Both the position numbers and the translations under genes were made by a program. Under the pieces are notes generated by a model, which did not search any database, had not been told where the DNA came from, and saw only the letters and a list, made by a program, of their open reading frames with translations. From positions 5,354,459-5,418,458 of the forward strand of contig NC_070619.1 in assembly GCF_027172205.1 (NCBI RefSeq): a stretch of DNA of 64,000 bases. Reading direction: 5' to 3'. The stretch's first letter is position 1; each line of letters opens with the position of its first letter. The stretch comes from Podarcis raffonei. Taxonomy: Eukaryota > Chordata > Lepidosauria > Squamata > Lacertidae. Below are positions 33,836 through 47,485 of the stretch, one piece after another.

Positions 33836-34275
33836 ATATACCGCCCTATACCCGGGGTCTCAGGGCGGTTCACAGAATAAAATCAAGATATAAAAACACA
33901 AAAAAAACATAATAAAAATGAAAACAGCAACCCAATAGCTCCCCTCCCCAAATCACATTTTAAAAGGGCATAGGATGTGAATCAGATCAACCAAAAGCCT
34001 GGTTAAAAAGGAACGCTTTTGCCTGGCACGTAAAGATTGTATAATGAAGGCGCCAGGCGAACGTCCGTGGGGAGAGCATTCCACAGAAGGGGAGCCACTG
34101 CAGAGAAGGCCCCGATCTCGTGTTGCCACCCTCCGCACCTCTTGAGGAGGAGGCACACGAAGGAGGGCCTCAAAAGATGATCTCAGGGTCCGGGTAGGTT
34201 CTTATGGAAAGAGGTGGTCCTTGAGGTATTGCGGTCCTGAGCCGTTTTAAGGCTTTGTAGGTCAAAACCAGCACT
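33836..34275 (-). mobile_element. L2-like LINE 3' end, other subfamily
   Basis: ATACCGCCCTATACCCGGGG, GTCTCAGGGCGGTTCACAGA and later GTAGGTCAAAACCAGCACTT; directly follows the previous L2. Related pieces at 39593-39930 and 44950-45030. Confidence 0.65.
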
Positions 34276-34409
34276 TCCTTGTGCGTTGTGCATTTGCCTG
34301 CAGGCAGGGACTGTCTTGTTCCAACTGATTATACGGAAGCCGCTCTGGGAGGCTGGTTTTTTGCGGGGTACAAACCTCCCTAAGTAAACAAATAAGATTT
34401 GCACAGTAG

Positions 34410-34676
<267 letters not shown>

Positions 34677-34790
34677 TAAAGGCAGCAGCAATCACACGCT
34701 GCTCTGATCCACAACGCTTGATAATTGTTCGTAAACTGCCCTTGGGTATGGAGGTTCTCTTTGCTCTCCTGTGCTTATCCACAGCACTTA

Positions 34791-35519
34791 AAAAGGTAAA
34801 GGTACCCCTCCCCGTACGGGCCAGTCGTGTCCGACTCTAGGGTTGTGCGCCTATCTCACTTAAGAGGCCGGGGGCCAGCGCTGTCCGAAGACACTTCCGG
34901 GTCACGTGGCCAGCGTGACAAGCTGCATCTGGCAAGCCAGCGCAGCACACGGAAACGCCGTTTACCTTCCCGCTATAAAGCGGTTCGGGGACGCGGGTGG
35001 CGCTGTGGGTAAAAGCCTCAGTGCCTAGGGCTTGTCGATCGAAAGGTCGGCGGTTCGAATCCCCGCGGCGGGGTGCGCTCCCGTTGTTCGGTCCCAGTGC
35101 CTGCCAACCTAGCAGTTCGAAAGCACCCCCAGGTGCAAGTAGATAAATAGGGACCGCTTAGTAGCGGGAAGGTAAACGGCGTTTCCGTGTGCGGCTCTGG
35201 CTCGCCAGAGCAGCGATGTCACGCTGGCCACGTGACCCGGAAGTGTCTCCGGACAGCGCTGGCCCCCGGCCTCTTGAGTGAGATGGGCGCACAACCCTAG
35301 AGTCTGTCAAGACTGGCCCGTATGGGCAGGGGTACCTTTACCTTTATAAAGCGGTACCTATTTATCTACTTGCACTTAGGGGTGCTTTCAAACTGCTAGG
35401 TGGGCAGGAGCTGGGACCGAAGATGGGAGCTCACCCCGCCGTGGGGATTCGAACTGCTGACCATGCAATCGGCAAGCCCTAGGCACTGAGGTTTTACCCA
35501 CAGCGCCACCCGCGTCCCC
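34791..35519 (-). mobile_element. Sauria SINE (-) with another Sauria SINE (+) inside
   Basis: Outer SINE has a perfect 15-bp duplication TATCCACAGCACTTA (34776-34790, 35520-35534). The inner SINE occupies 34985-35344, flanked by TATAAAGCGGT (34974-34984, 35345-35355). Both carry the subfamily 3' end with GCCCGTATGGGCAGGGGTAC, unlike most other copies here. Confidence 0.96.
34985..35344 (+). mobile_element. Sauria SINE, inner copy
   Basis: Full-length, GGGGACGCGGGTGGCGCTGT to GGGGTACCTTTACC, 11-bp target duplication in the outer SINE. Confidence 0.96.
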
Positions 35520-35718
35520 TATCCACAGCACTTAGTAATGGTCAATATACAGTCGTACCTCCGCTTACGTATCCCTCTTTTGGTCTCTCCTTTCTGAACC
35601 TTTCCATTTTGTCTACCTTGAACCTCTGAACGTTCAGCTTCATGGGTTGTGCACGAATTCTAGTACTTTCAAAAAAGGGAGGAAAACTTTCTCCCCACTC
35701 TCTCTGCGCCATGGATAG

Positions 35719-35931
<213 letters not shown>

Positions 35932-36019
35932 TAACACTTCCGTCTTGTGTGGAGGGGGAAATAAATATCCCTGTGGTATTTTTCTGCCTGGTGCCAGATC
36001 AGCCTCTAAATTAATAAAT

Positions 36020-36862
36020 TAACTTAGCTGGTAAGTTAAGGCAATTACATCTCTCGCCCTGACCTAGCCACTGTGATCCACGCGACGGTCACCTCCAGAC
36101 TGGATTATTGTAACTTGCTCTACGTGGGGCTGCCCTTGAGACTGACCCAGAAACTCCAGTGGGTGCAGAATGCTGCAGCAAGACTCCTTAAGGGGTCCTC
36201 GCTGCGAGTTCACATTCACCCTGTGCTATACCAGCTGCACTGGCTCCCAGTGGAGTACAGGGTCAGGTTTAAGGTGCTGGTTTTAACCTTTAAAGCCCTA
36301 TACGGCCTAGGACCCTCGTACCAACGGGACCGCCTCTCCTGGTATGCCCCACAGAGAAACTTACGGTCTTCAAATAAAAACATCTTGAAGGTCCCAGGCC
36401 ACAGAGAAGTTAGGCTGGCCTCAACTAGAGCCAGGGCTTTTTCGGCTGTGGCCCCGATCTGGTGGAACACTCTGTCACAAGAGACTAGGGCCCTGTGGGA
36501 CTTGACATCTTTCCACAGGGCCTGCAAGACGGAGCTGTTCTGCCAGGCCTTTGGTCGGGGTTCAGTCTGACTCCCTCTCCCCTTTCATAAGAACTTGCAT
36601 GAAAGTGGCCTCCCAATTTTTCCTCACAGGCCCATATAAGTTCAGCACAAACAGTTGGGCCTGTTGAGCATTTAAGCTCCCCAACCCTAATCTGCGGGTT
36701 GCCATCCGATTGGATTTTATTCTGACCCTGATCTGATTTGAGGATGTATTTTAATTGATTGCCTGATTTTATGTTAATGTGTTATACATTTGATGTTAGC
36801 CGCTCTGAGCCCGGCTTCGGCTGGGGAGGGCGGGATATAAATAAAAATTATTATTATTAATT
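36020..36862 (+). mobile_element. L2-type LINE 3' part
   Basis: Frame 36073-36570 is open for 165 codons: TVTSRLDYCNLLYVGLPLRL, KLQWVQNAAARLLKG, LYQLHWLPVEYRVRFKVLVL, TRARAFSAVAPIWWNTLSQE. 3' UTR and ATTATTATTA follow. One of the best-kept L2 copies here. Confidence 0.94.
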
Positions 36863-37327
36863 GTTGTTGGCATCGGTCTTGGGAGGCAATGCAGGAGTGC
36901 ACCTTTAGAGATGAAGTCAAACTGTTGGAAGGCTGCGGCGCCTGCTTTGGCTGTAGACACCGATGCAGGAGAGACATGTTTTGTTGCAGTTGGGACAGAT
37001 GAAGGTGTCCTGTTGGGCTGCTGCAGAAGCACCTCTGGTGTTTCCTCTTTCTTTGCTCCTCCCAGCAACCTTTCCTCCTCTGATCCCTGTTGTGGATGCG
37101 TGACCTGACTTTCTGTCTCCAGCCACTGTGGTCATTTGGGTTAATGCTCCCAATCCTTCAGGTCTTGTTTGCAAATACCAGCATGGTTAATGGTCTTGTC
37201 CATAAATTTCCTAAATGGGAGGTGTACAATGACCTCGGAGCCCAAGCCTAGTCTTTCTGTCCCTTGTATTCAAATAATCCAAAATGATAGCTGAAGAGAG
37301 AGGGAATTCTTGTGCAACCGATTCCCA
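36863..37327. other. Unassigned intron sequence
   Basis: No recognised repeat or conserved frame. Confidence 0.4.
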
Positions 37328-37549
37328 TGTTCCTTGGGTTAAGGACTTAATTCGTTCCGGAGGTCCGTTCTTAACCTGAAACTGTTCTTAACCTGAGGTA
37401 CCACTTTAGCTAACGGGGCCTCCCACTGCTGCCGCGCCACCGGAGCACAATTTCTGTTCTCATCCTGAAGCAAAGTTCTTAACCCGAGGTACTATTTCTC
37501 GGTTAGCGGAGTCTGTAACCTGAAGCGTATGTAACCTGAGGTACCGCTG
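37328..37549. mobile_element. TA-type MITE (CAGTGGTACCTCGG family), left end worn
   Basis: CTTGGGTTAAGGACTTAATT to CTGAGGTACCGCTG then TA. Confidence 0.85.
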
Positions 37550-38040
37550 TATCCTGTAAATCAGAATTACAATCCTTAGAGCTTTTTGGAGGGTTATAAA
37601 CATTTGTTCAGAACCCTGTAGGCTAGTCAGGTGAATAATTTGAAGACAAGGCGAGTTGAATTTTAAGTTCGTGGCCACCCCAAAAGCAGAGCCATCTCTG
37701 ATCCTTCCCTTCTTACGATAATTCCTTGGAGGGAGGGAGATGGTGCTGTTGGGGGACACAACCATTTTCTGGATGGCATGCTAGGGACTTCCTGCATGAC
37801 CATTGGACTAAGCCCTTACTCCTCTTCCAGGGCTGGGCAGGTGACATGAAACGAGGAATGTAAAAAGTCCTCCTGCAGCTCCCTGCGACCTCAGAAGCAG
37901 AGGGCGACTTGCTCTGGAGAGAAGGGAACACAGTCATCTTGACTCACACACCTCTTTGCACATGGGCCTTGTCTGCAGAAGGACATGGAAGAGAGGACCT
38001 GGCTCGGTCATTTTATTTATATCATAAAATGGCCTTGACT
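37550..38040. other. Unassigned intron sequence
   Basis: No recognised repeat or conserved frame. Confidence 0.4.
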
Positions 38041-38053
38041 ATGAACAAGGCAT

Positions 38054-38768
38054 AGGGACGCGGGTGGTGCTGTGGGTTAAACCACAGAGCCTAGGACTTG
38101 CCGATCAGAAGGCTGGCGGTTCGAATCCCCGCGACGGAGTGAGCTCCCGTTGCTCGGTCCCTGCTCCTGCCAACCTAGCAGTTCGAAAGCACGTCCAAGT
38201 GCAAGTAGATAAATAGGTACCGCTCCGGCGGGAAGGCAAACGGCGTTTCCGTGCGCTGCTCTGGTTCGCCAGAAGCGGCTTAGTCCTGCTGGCCACATGA
38301 CCTGGAAGCTGGACGCCGGCTCCCTCGGCCAGTAAAGTGAGATGAGAACTGCAACCCCAGAATCGGCCACGACTGGACCTAATGGTCAGGGTGTTAGGAT
38401 ATTTCCGTTCCACCTTAAAGGGGAGCAGGATGTTTGTGTCACAGCCTGCGTATTTCCTGTCTCACAGGATGTTTCTGTTGTCTGTTCCTTTCGTTTTCTA
38501 CTGTTTGCCTGAGCAGTCGGAGCAGACGGTCATGTCTTCCTTTGTTCTGACCAACGCTGAATAAACTGTAAATATGCTTTCCTGCTGTGCATCTTTTGCT
38601 GTGTGAATTCTGCTGATAGAGTGTGCACAAGCCTGAGGCTTCGTGTCGCTGATTGCTGATATTGCCTGACTACGGGAGGTCGATGGATCTTCCGGCACCG
38701 AGCTTGGGGGCTCAGATGGACTTTATCTCCCTGGCAGTATCCCAACATCAGGGGCCCCTTTACCCTTT
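38054..38768 (+). mobile_element. Sauria SINE split by a solo LTR
   Basis: SINE text runs 38054-38391 and resumes at 38754 (GCCCCTTTACCCTTT). The outer target duplication is ATGAACAAGGCA/ATGAGCAAGGCA (38041-38052, 38769-38780). Confidence 0.92.
38392..38747. mobile_element. Solo LTR of an endogenous retrovirus (fossil)
   Basis: 356 bp beginning TGTTAGGATATTTCC and ending TATCCCAACA, flanked by TCAGGG on both sides (38386-38391, 38748-38753), with an AATAAA at about 38560. It is inserted in a SINE, so it is younger than that SINE. No internal region; broken relic. Different family from the 429-bp LTRs. Confidence 0.82.
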
Positions 38769-38850
38769 ATGAGCAAGGCAGTTTCCCTTTTTCTTAGGGC
38801 CCGTCGGAGAAAACCACTCAGGGCTAGGAGATCATAGCCAGCTGTGCTAG

Positions 38851-39147
<297 letters not shown>

Positions 39148-39222
39148 TGAGTTGCCTTTTCTCTCAAAGCCCCAAACACAGCGACCTTTTCTTATAGGGG
39201 AGCCACTCCATCCTCATTACGC

Positions 39223-39592
39223 AGGTGGCGCTGTGGTCTAAACCACTGAGCCTCTTGGGCTTGCCAGTCGGAAGGTCAGCGGTTCGAATCCCCGCGACGG
39301 AGTGAGCTCCCGTTGCTCGGTCCCAGCTCCTGCCAATCTAGCAGTTTGAAAGCACGCCAGTGCAAGTAGATAAATAGGCACCACTGTGGCGGGAAGGTAA
39401 GTGGCGTTTCCATGCGCTCAGGTTTCCATCACAGTGTCCCGTTGCACCTGAAGCGGTTTAGTCCTGCTGGCCACATGACCTGGAAAGCTGTCTGCGGACA
39501 AACGCCGGCTCCCTCGGCCTGAAAGCAAGATGAGCGCCGCAACCCCATAGTCGCCTTTGACTGGACTTAACCATCCAGGGGTCCTTTACATT
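39223..39592 (+). mobile_element. Sauria SINE
   Basis: CAGGTGGCGCTGTGGTCTAA, CTTGGGCTTGCCAGTCGGAA, TAGTCGCCTTTGACTGGACT and CCAGGGGTCCTTTACA: the longer, classic form with the CATCACAGTGTCCCGTTGC insert missing from most other copies here. Confidence 0.95.
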
Positions 39593-39930
39593 ATTATTAT
39601 TATTATTATTAAAATTCATATACCGCCCTTCATCTGAAAATCTCAGGACTGTTCACAATATAAAAATACAGGATAAAAGCACAAAATAAATAGTTAAAAC
39701 AAAAACAAAGCAAAACAATACAATACACCCCCCAACACATTTAAAAGGTCTTAAAATATTAATCGGCCAAAGGCCTGGTGGAAGAGGAACATTTTCGCTT
39801 AAAGATGTACAATGAAGGCACCCAGACAAACCTTTGGGAGAGCATTCCACAAACAGGGAGCCACCACAGAAAAGGCCCTGTTCTTGTGTTGCCGCTCTCT
39901 GGACCTCTCGTGGAGGAGGCACACAAAGAA
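39593..39930 (-). mobile_element. L2-like LINE 3' end
   Basis: (ATT)n, CATATACCGCCCTTCATCTG, GGAGAGCATTCCACAAACAG; close to 33836-34275. Confidence 0.7.
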
Positions 39931-40923
<993 letters not shown>

Positions 40924-41199
40924 TGAACCCGGAACTCGCAGAATTCCTTAGGAGGCACCTCCACTTTCTTGTATTTCTCCGTGGATTCTGATTTTCTTCT
41001 GGGAAAGCCAGATCATTTAAATTTTTGCCACCCAGTGGCCAATGCAGTTGTTACTCACAAGGAAAAAAAATGTAACGCAGTCCAATAGCAGGTTTTAGTG
41101 TTGTAATCTTAGGGGAAGGGTAATAATGGCAGAGATGGCAATCCTCCTGTGTTATTGACCAGCCAAGAGCTGTGCTTGCGCCCCTCCCTCCAGCTCTGG

Positions 41200-41663
41200 A
41201 AGAATCCGTGGCTAGAAAGAAGAGGAATATCAAGAAGATTGGAGGAAATTTAAGGACTATTTGAATAAATATTGTAATATTAAAAATTAGAAGTTACTTG
41301 AAAGTACCAAACAGGCCTAGGATTAAATTAGGATTTACTTAAATAAATGGGATTGAGAACATTAAGAAAAGTGAAGAAATTTGATTATAACTGGAATATT
41401 GTGCTCTAATAATGATATTGGAAAACTGTTACATTCACATATAAGGGAATTCAGAAGGGAGGGACTAGAGGAAGTCAAGTAACATTTTTGTAAGGTTGGA
41501 TTTTTAAATAATTAAGTTTGTTTGTGTTGTTTATCTGTTTGCTGTTATTTTTTATAGATGTATTTTTTTCCTCTCTTTTTTAGTTTTTGTTTTGGTTTGT
41601 TTTTTGGTTGTTCAACGTTTGTTGCAGTATGTGTTATAATTGTATAAAACTTAATAAAAATTA
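41200..41663 (+). mobile_element. L1 LINE 3' end
   Basis: GAAGATTGGAGGAAATTTAA, GGACTATTTGAATAAATATT (end of ORF2), 3' UTR and TTAATAAAAATTATT tail. Confidence 0.82.
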
Positions 41664-41883
41664 TTGGGGGGGCTGGGCTTGCCCTCTTCAACCTGTTGGA
41701 AAACGCCCTGGGGTGCTCCTGCAGCCCCCGCTTTCTGAGCATCCTCCGGTATGCGCATCTCTGGAAAAGGCATTTCCCTTCTTCTCCAGTGCGCTCAGCG
41801 ACATATACCAGATGGTATATGCACACTACACTTCTGGCATTACACAGCAAGAAGCGTGAGACATCGTAGAGCTAATCTACGTA

Positions 41884-42142
41884 CCGTATTTTTTGCTCTA
41901 TGAGACGCACCAGACCACAAGACGCACCTAGTTTTTGGAGGAGGAAAACAAGGGAAAAAATATTCTGAATCTCAGAAGCCAGAACAGCAAGAGGGATCGC
42001 TGCGCAGTGAAAGCAGCGATCCCTCTTGCTGTTCTGGCTTCTGTGATAGCTGCGCAGCCTGCATTCGCTCCATAAGACGCACACACATTTCCCCTTACTT
42101 TTTAGGAGGGAAAAAGTGAGTCTTATAGAGCAAAAAATACGG
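41884..42142. mobile_element. TA-flanked MITE (CCGTATTTTTCGCTCTA family)
   Basis: CCGTATTTTTTGCTCTATGA to AGAGCAAAAAATACGG, TA on each side. Confidence 0.94.
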
Positions 42143-42420
42143 TATTTATTTACACACTTTGTACAGACAAAGCATTATGGCGTCTCTCACCAGCTACGAG
42201 AGAAAACAGGACGAAGTAAAAGCAAAAGTACAGTCCAACAGTACAGACAGTAGAAGAGAGATAAGGCTGTCTTCTGTTCCCACGGTCTTCCCAGACAGGC
42301 ATGTGATTGACACCAATCTCATCTGCAGCATCAGATGCGTGAAATACTAACACAACCTACATGAAGGGAAATGAGTGTTAAAAGCATTCATCTCAGCTGC
42401 CTCCTCATGTCCTTCTTCCC
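42143..42420. other. Unassigned, retro-copy-like intron sequence
   Basis: No family recognised; not conserved with any gene I know. Confidence 0.35.
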
Positions 42421-42431
42421 CTCCATTCCAG

Positions 42432-42493
42432 GCAGCAAGAACCCCAAAATCTCGCTGAAGCTTGCTGAAGTTCAAGTGGATAGCCAAGGGAAG
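42432..42493 (+). CDS. DPP9: DPP9 coding exon 7 (residues 309-329)
   Basis: A short exon with acceptor CCATTCCAG and donor AAG|GTAAGC. It encodes SKNPKISLKLAEVQVDSQGK, matching the human [20 protein letters not shown]. It follows exon 6 in phase 1 and leaves phase 0. Confidence 0.95.
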
Positions 42494-42883
42494 GTAAGCG
42501 AGCTGGGTTCCATTTTGCTAATTGTCTTTGACTTCTTTCCTCTCGGGCTTTCCTTCACAAAGCAAACTCAAAAGCAGCTCAAAGTATTAATAGCATGGCA
42601 CCCCGAAAGGAATTAAATCCACAACCAGAGGTACCACTGTAGTAATGCCTTGAACTTGGCCCAGTAGCAAATCGGCAGGTGATGTGAATTTCTGAGCACA
42701 GCTGTTTTGTGCCAACAAGACTCGTGTCAGCAGCCAGTCGCCGTCTCTTAGCCTAACCTGCCTCCCAGGATTCTTGTGAAGGTGAAAGAGAGGAAGGAGG
42801 AGAACCTTGGGCTCCCCTGGAAGAAAAAGGCGGCGCTCATAAATATAATAAATAAATAAATGTTTCCTCATGTTCAGTATATA

Positions 42884-43382
42884 CCATATATTTCGCCCTA
42901 TAGGACACACTTTTCCCCCTCCAAAAATGAAGGGGAAATCTGTGTGCGTCCTATGGGGCGAATGCAGGCTTTTGCTGAAGCTTGGAGAGCGAGAGGGGTC
43001 AGTGCGCACCGACCCCTCTCGCTCTCCAGGCTTCAGGAAGATATCCGCAAGCCATGGGAGCCCAGCGCGACTTCCCGCGGGGCTCCCTAGGCTGCGGATA
43101 GCAGCCTGCCGCCCGGCGCGCACGACGCCCTGAAGCAGAGCACCCCGCGCGCCGGGCAGACATCCGCAGCCTGGGGAGCCCTGCGGGAGTTCCTGGAGAG
43201 CCGGGCAGACACCGACCAGCCCCACAAGCTCGGGGGACAGCGGGGAGGCACAGCGCCGCCATCCCGCTGTTCCCCGACCTGGTTTTGGGAGGGAAATAAA
43301 GGGGGGGATTTCCTTTATCCCCCCCCCCAAAAAATTAGGTGCGTCCTAAGGGACCGAGCGTCCTATGGGACGAAAAATACGG
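42884..43382. mobile_element. Long variant of the CCGTATTTTTCGCTCTA element (499 bp)
   Basis: CCATATATTTCGCCCTATAG to GGGACGAAAAATACGG between TA repeats. Its GC-rich inside has large inverted repeats (GCGAGAGGGGTCAGTGCGCA facing its complement near 42990-43025), unlike the 260-bp relatives. Confidence 0.88.
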
Positions 43383-43685
43383 TATGTGCATTGCATCAAA
43401 CCCAGAAGCGACCTGGAAACATCGCAAAGATGTCACTAAAAGGGTGCTTGCGGGCTCTTCCAACGGCTTTCAATTATTCACGATTTCACAGACAAGTGCG
43501 GTGCCTCGAAACACAACCCCTGCGTAAACATGGAGCTGCCTGTAAACTAAATCAAAATTCGTATAAACAGTGCAATCTATAAGGCACCAAAGCTCATAAC
43601 ATAGAATTCCACTCGCTCAGCATTCACACCTCTGCTTCAGTCCACTGACACCTTCATGGATTCAGCCACACTTGGAACTTCCCAA
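43383..43685. other. Unassigned, MITE-like remnants
   Basis: ACCCAGAAGCGACCTGGAAA and GGAGCTGCCTGTA are mirrored in 30030-30200, pointing to a shared old DNA transposon without clear ends. Confidence 0.4.
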
Positions 43686-43687
43686 CA

Positions 43688-43743
43688 GGTAAAGGTAAAG
43701 GGACCCCTGACGATTAGGTCCAGTCGTGACCGACTCTGGGGTT
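43688..43743 (-). mobile_element. Sauria SINE 3' fragment
   Basis: GGTAAAGGTAAAGGGACCCC and CCAGTCGTGACCGACTCTGG only. A short CR1-like 3' piece follows at about 43797-43870. Confidence 0.9.
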
Positions 43744-43995
43744 CCGGTTCCAGAAATCCCCTGGGGGCGCAGATATGAAGGCCGCTTTACAGCACTGGCA
43801 TCATAGAGATGGAAGGGACCACCAGCGGTCATCTTGCCTTAAGTCCCTGCCACGCAGGAACCTTTTGCCCCATGTGGGGGTGGGAAACACCCCCCCCCCC
43901 GAGATGAAGAGTCTCGTGCTCTACCGGCTGAAGTACCCTATCTGTTTCTCCCACGGCCTGATGGAGCAGGTGCTCTCAGTGGTGGGTTAAGTGGA

Positions 43996-44340
43996 GGGAC
44001 GCGGGTGGTGCTGTGGGTTAAACCACAGAGCCTAGGGCTTGCCGATCAGAAGGTCGGCGGTTCGAATCCCTGCGACGGGGTGAGCTCCCGTTGCTCGGTC
44101 CCTGCTCCTGCCAACCTAGCAGTTCGAAAGCACGTCAAAGTGCAAGTAGATAAATAGGTACCACTCCGGCGGGAAGGTAAACGGTGTTTCCGCGCGCTGC
44201 TCTGGTTCTCCAGAAGCGGCTTTGTCATGCTGGCCACATGACCCGGAAGCTGTATGCTGGCTCCCTCGGCCAATAAAGCGAGATGAGCGCCACAACCCCA
44301 GAGTCGGGCACGACTGGACCTAATGGTCCCCTTTAAAAGT
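43996..44340 (+). mobile_element. Sauria SINE
   Basis: GGGACGCGGGTGGTGCTGTG to GGACCTAATGGTCCCCTTT; ends about 43 bases before DPP9 exon 8. Confidence 0.95.
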
Positions 44341-44383
44341 AAAAGTAAAACGAGTGGCAACTTCTCCCCTTTCCTCTTTGCAG

Positions 44384-44484
44384 ATAGTATCTTCCCAGGA
44401 CAAGGAGCTGGTGCACCCCTTCTCAACGATGTTCCCGCGGGTGGAGTACATCGCACGGGCCGGGTGGACCCAGGATGGTAAATA
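44384..44484 (+). CDS. DPP9: DPP9 coding exon 8 (residues 330-363)
   Basis: Acceptor CTCTTTGCAG, donor TA|GTAAGT. It encodes IVSSQDKELVHPFSTMFPRV then EYIARAGWTQDGKY; the tyrosine codon is split with the next exon. A Sauria SINE (43996-44340) ends only about 40 bases before the exon, so the acceptor pyrimidine tract directly abuts a repeat. Confidence 0.95.
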
Positions 44485-45056
44485 GTAAGTGAACTTTAGT
44501 AAGTGCAGTGGGGAAAGCAGGGAGCTCCTTACCCCTGCCCAGACCCTTTGTCCATCTCGCCCAGTGTTGTGTGCCCTTACGGGCAGTGTCTCTAAGGTCT
44601 CAGCAGAGGGAGAAAGAGGTTTTCCTCACCGCTGGGCTTCTCTGTTCTTTTTTAACTGGGGATTGAGCCGGGGGGGCTTTCTGCATGCAAAGTGGATGTC
44701 TTGCAGCTTCCCCTTGTGGTTCCTCTCCTTGTCTGTCGTGTCCAGCCTCCTGCCTGAGACGTTCTCGCAGATTTAGGGCTCATCCACACTTCCATTCAAT
44801 CGGAACAAAACCGAATCACAAGGAGGGATTCTTGGTTTGCTGTTGTTCTTTATTTTTTGCTATTTTGTGGTTTTATATGGTGATTTTATGCCCTGAGATC
44901 TGCGAATGAAGGGCAGTGTACAAATTTAATACGTTGTTGATGTTGTTGTTGTTAATTCAATTTATATACAGCCCTTTTTTGAAAGGTCTCAGGGCAGTGT
45001 GCAACATTAGAAACGTCACAAAACACCAGTGATAAAAACATAATGAAGACATAGTC
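44485..45056. other. Intron sequence; worn L2-like piece at 44950-45030
   Basis: TTCAATTTATATACAGCCCT and GGTCTCAGGGCAGTGTGC are L2-like 3' end in reverse. The rest is unassigned. Confidence 0.45.
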
Positions 45057-45309
45057 CATGTGTAGGCAAACCGGGGGCCATATCTGGCCCAATCGCCTTC
45101 TCAATCCGGCCCGCGGACGGTCCGGGAATCAGCGTGTTTTTACATGAGTAGAATGTGTCCTTTTATTTAAAATGCATCTCTGGGTTATTTGCGGGGCATA
45201 GGAATTCGGTGTTTTGTTTTGTTTTCCCCCAAAATATGGTCCGGCTCCCCAACAAGGTCTGGGGGACAGTGGACCAGCCCCCTGCTGAAAAAGTTTGCTG
45301 ACCCCTGAT
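45057..45309. mobile_element. hAT-type nonautonomous element
   Basis: CATGTGTAGGCAAACCGGGG, CAATCCGGCCCGCGGACGG and CTGAAAAAGTTTGCTGACCC. Confidence 0.88.
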
Positions 45310-45916
<607 letters not shown>

Positions 45917-46392
45917 TAAAGATTCCTCCCCTACACTTTTATTGAACACACACACACAAACACGCACACCCCGCCGATGTGGATCCCTGCACAGAGAGGC
46001 GAAACACTAGACTTTGCATGCAGAAGGTCCTTCATTCAGTGCCCAACATCTCCAGGTATGGTGCAGACAAGGCTCCCATCTGAAGCTGCCAATCAGTGCG
46101 GGCAGTCCTGCGAGAGATGGGTTTATGCGCTCCTAACTGCGGTAGCAGCGGTGAAGCAGAGGGGTTTATTCTCCCATGGACCTTTTGCATCCCCCCAAAT
46201 CAGGTTGTTGGTAAGGTTGCACCAGAGTGCCTTCCAATCTGGCTGCTCTGTCCTGAATCAGAAAGGTCTGGAAGATGCTCTGGCACTTGTCAGCAGGGTC
46301 ACGCCAGAGTGTTGGGTGGGAAGACGCTCTGGCAAAAACCTCCTGACAAGTGCCAGAATGAGAGCCTTTCATTTGGAGCAAAAACTGGGACA

Positions 46393-46744
46393 GGGACACG
46401 GGTGGTGCTGTGGGTTAAACCACAGAGCCTAGGACTTGCCGATCAGAAGGTCGGCGGTTCGAATCCCCGCGATAGGGTGAGCTCCTGTTGCTCGGTCCCT
46501 GCTCCTGCCAACCTAGCAGTTCGAAAGCACGTCAAAGTACAAGTAGATAAATAGGTACTGCTCCAGCAGGAAGGTAAACGGCGTTTCCGTGCGCTGCTCT
46601 GGTTTGCCAGAAGCGGCTTAGTCATGCTGGCCACATGACCCGGAAGCTGTATGCCGGCTCCCTTGGCCAGTAAAGCGAGATGAGCGCCGCAATCTCCGAG
46701 TTGGTCACAACTGGTCCTAACGGTCAGGGGTCCCTTTCCTTTTT
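46393..46744 (+). mobile_element. Sauria SINE
   Basis: GGGACACGGGTGGTGCTGTG to GGGGTCCCTTTCC with target duplication AAAAACTGGGACA/AAAAACCGGGACA. Confidence 0.95.
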
Positions 46745-47210
46745 AAAAACCGGGACAATAGGAGCAGAGAAAAGGGAACAATTAAATCAGCCAATTGCAA
46801 CAAGGGAGGTGCACCAAGCAAATATGAAAGCAAAAGCAGGAAAAGCACCTGGAACAGATGGTTTGACAGCAGCATATTATAAAAAAATAGAGGAATTCTT
46901 AATAACACAATTGAAATTGGTAATGAATAGAATTTTAAAATGTGCAATAATACCGGCATCGTGGGAAGAAGCTTTTGTCGTGTTGATACCAAAACCACGA
47001 CAAGACCTGACGCTAATTAAAGACTATAGGCCCATATCGCTGCTGAACAGTGATTACAAAATATTCGCTGACATTCCAGCCAACAGATTGAAACAATTAT
47101 TAAATGAAACTATACATAAAGATCAAGCTGGCTTTTTGGGATGCAAACAGAAGTCGGGATTGGCTTTTGTTATTCTGGATGTCCCGCTTCAAATGAAACA
47201 GTTGGGGGGG
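46745..47210 (+). mobile_element. L1 LINE, internal reverse-transcriptase fragment
   Basis: Frame to 47252 encodes ANMKAKAGKAPGTDGLTAAY, KPRQDLTLIKDYRPISLLNS and IHKDQAGFL, i.e. the start of the L1 RT domain. An internal piece without 3' end; no second target duplication seen, so it was probably left by deletion. Confidence 0.88.
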
Positions 47211-47324
47211 TACTCTTTTTTCTGCACACAAGGCATCTGCTCAAGTCACTGAGAGCAGCTTCCCTTCCCTTCTGAGGGCTCCGAAAATGATGTCAAGAGG
47301 CCTGGGGCCGCAGGACAGGCAGCG

Positions 47325-47485
47325 CGATGTAGTGGTTAGAGTGTTGGACTGGGGCCTGGGAGACCAGGGTTGAAATCCTCACTTGGCCACCGCACTCGCT
47401 GGGTGTGTAGGTGTGTGGCCTTGTGGGCCAGCTGCTATGTCTCTCAGCCTGACCTACCTCACAGGGTTGTTTTGGGGACCAAATG
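47325..47485 (+). mobile_element. MIR-like SINE fragment
   Basis: GATGTAGTGGTTAGAGTGTT, GGAGACCAGGGTTGAAATCC, CCTGACCTACCTCACAGGGT. Confidence 0.75.
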
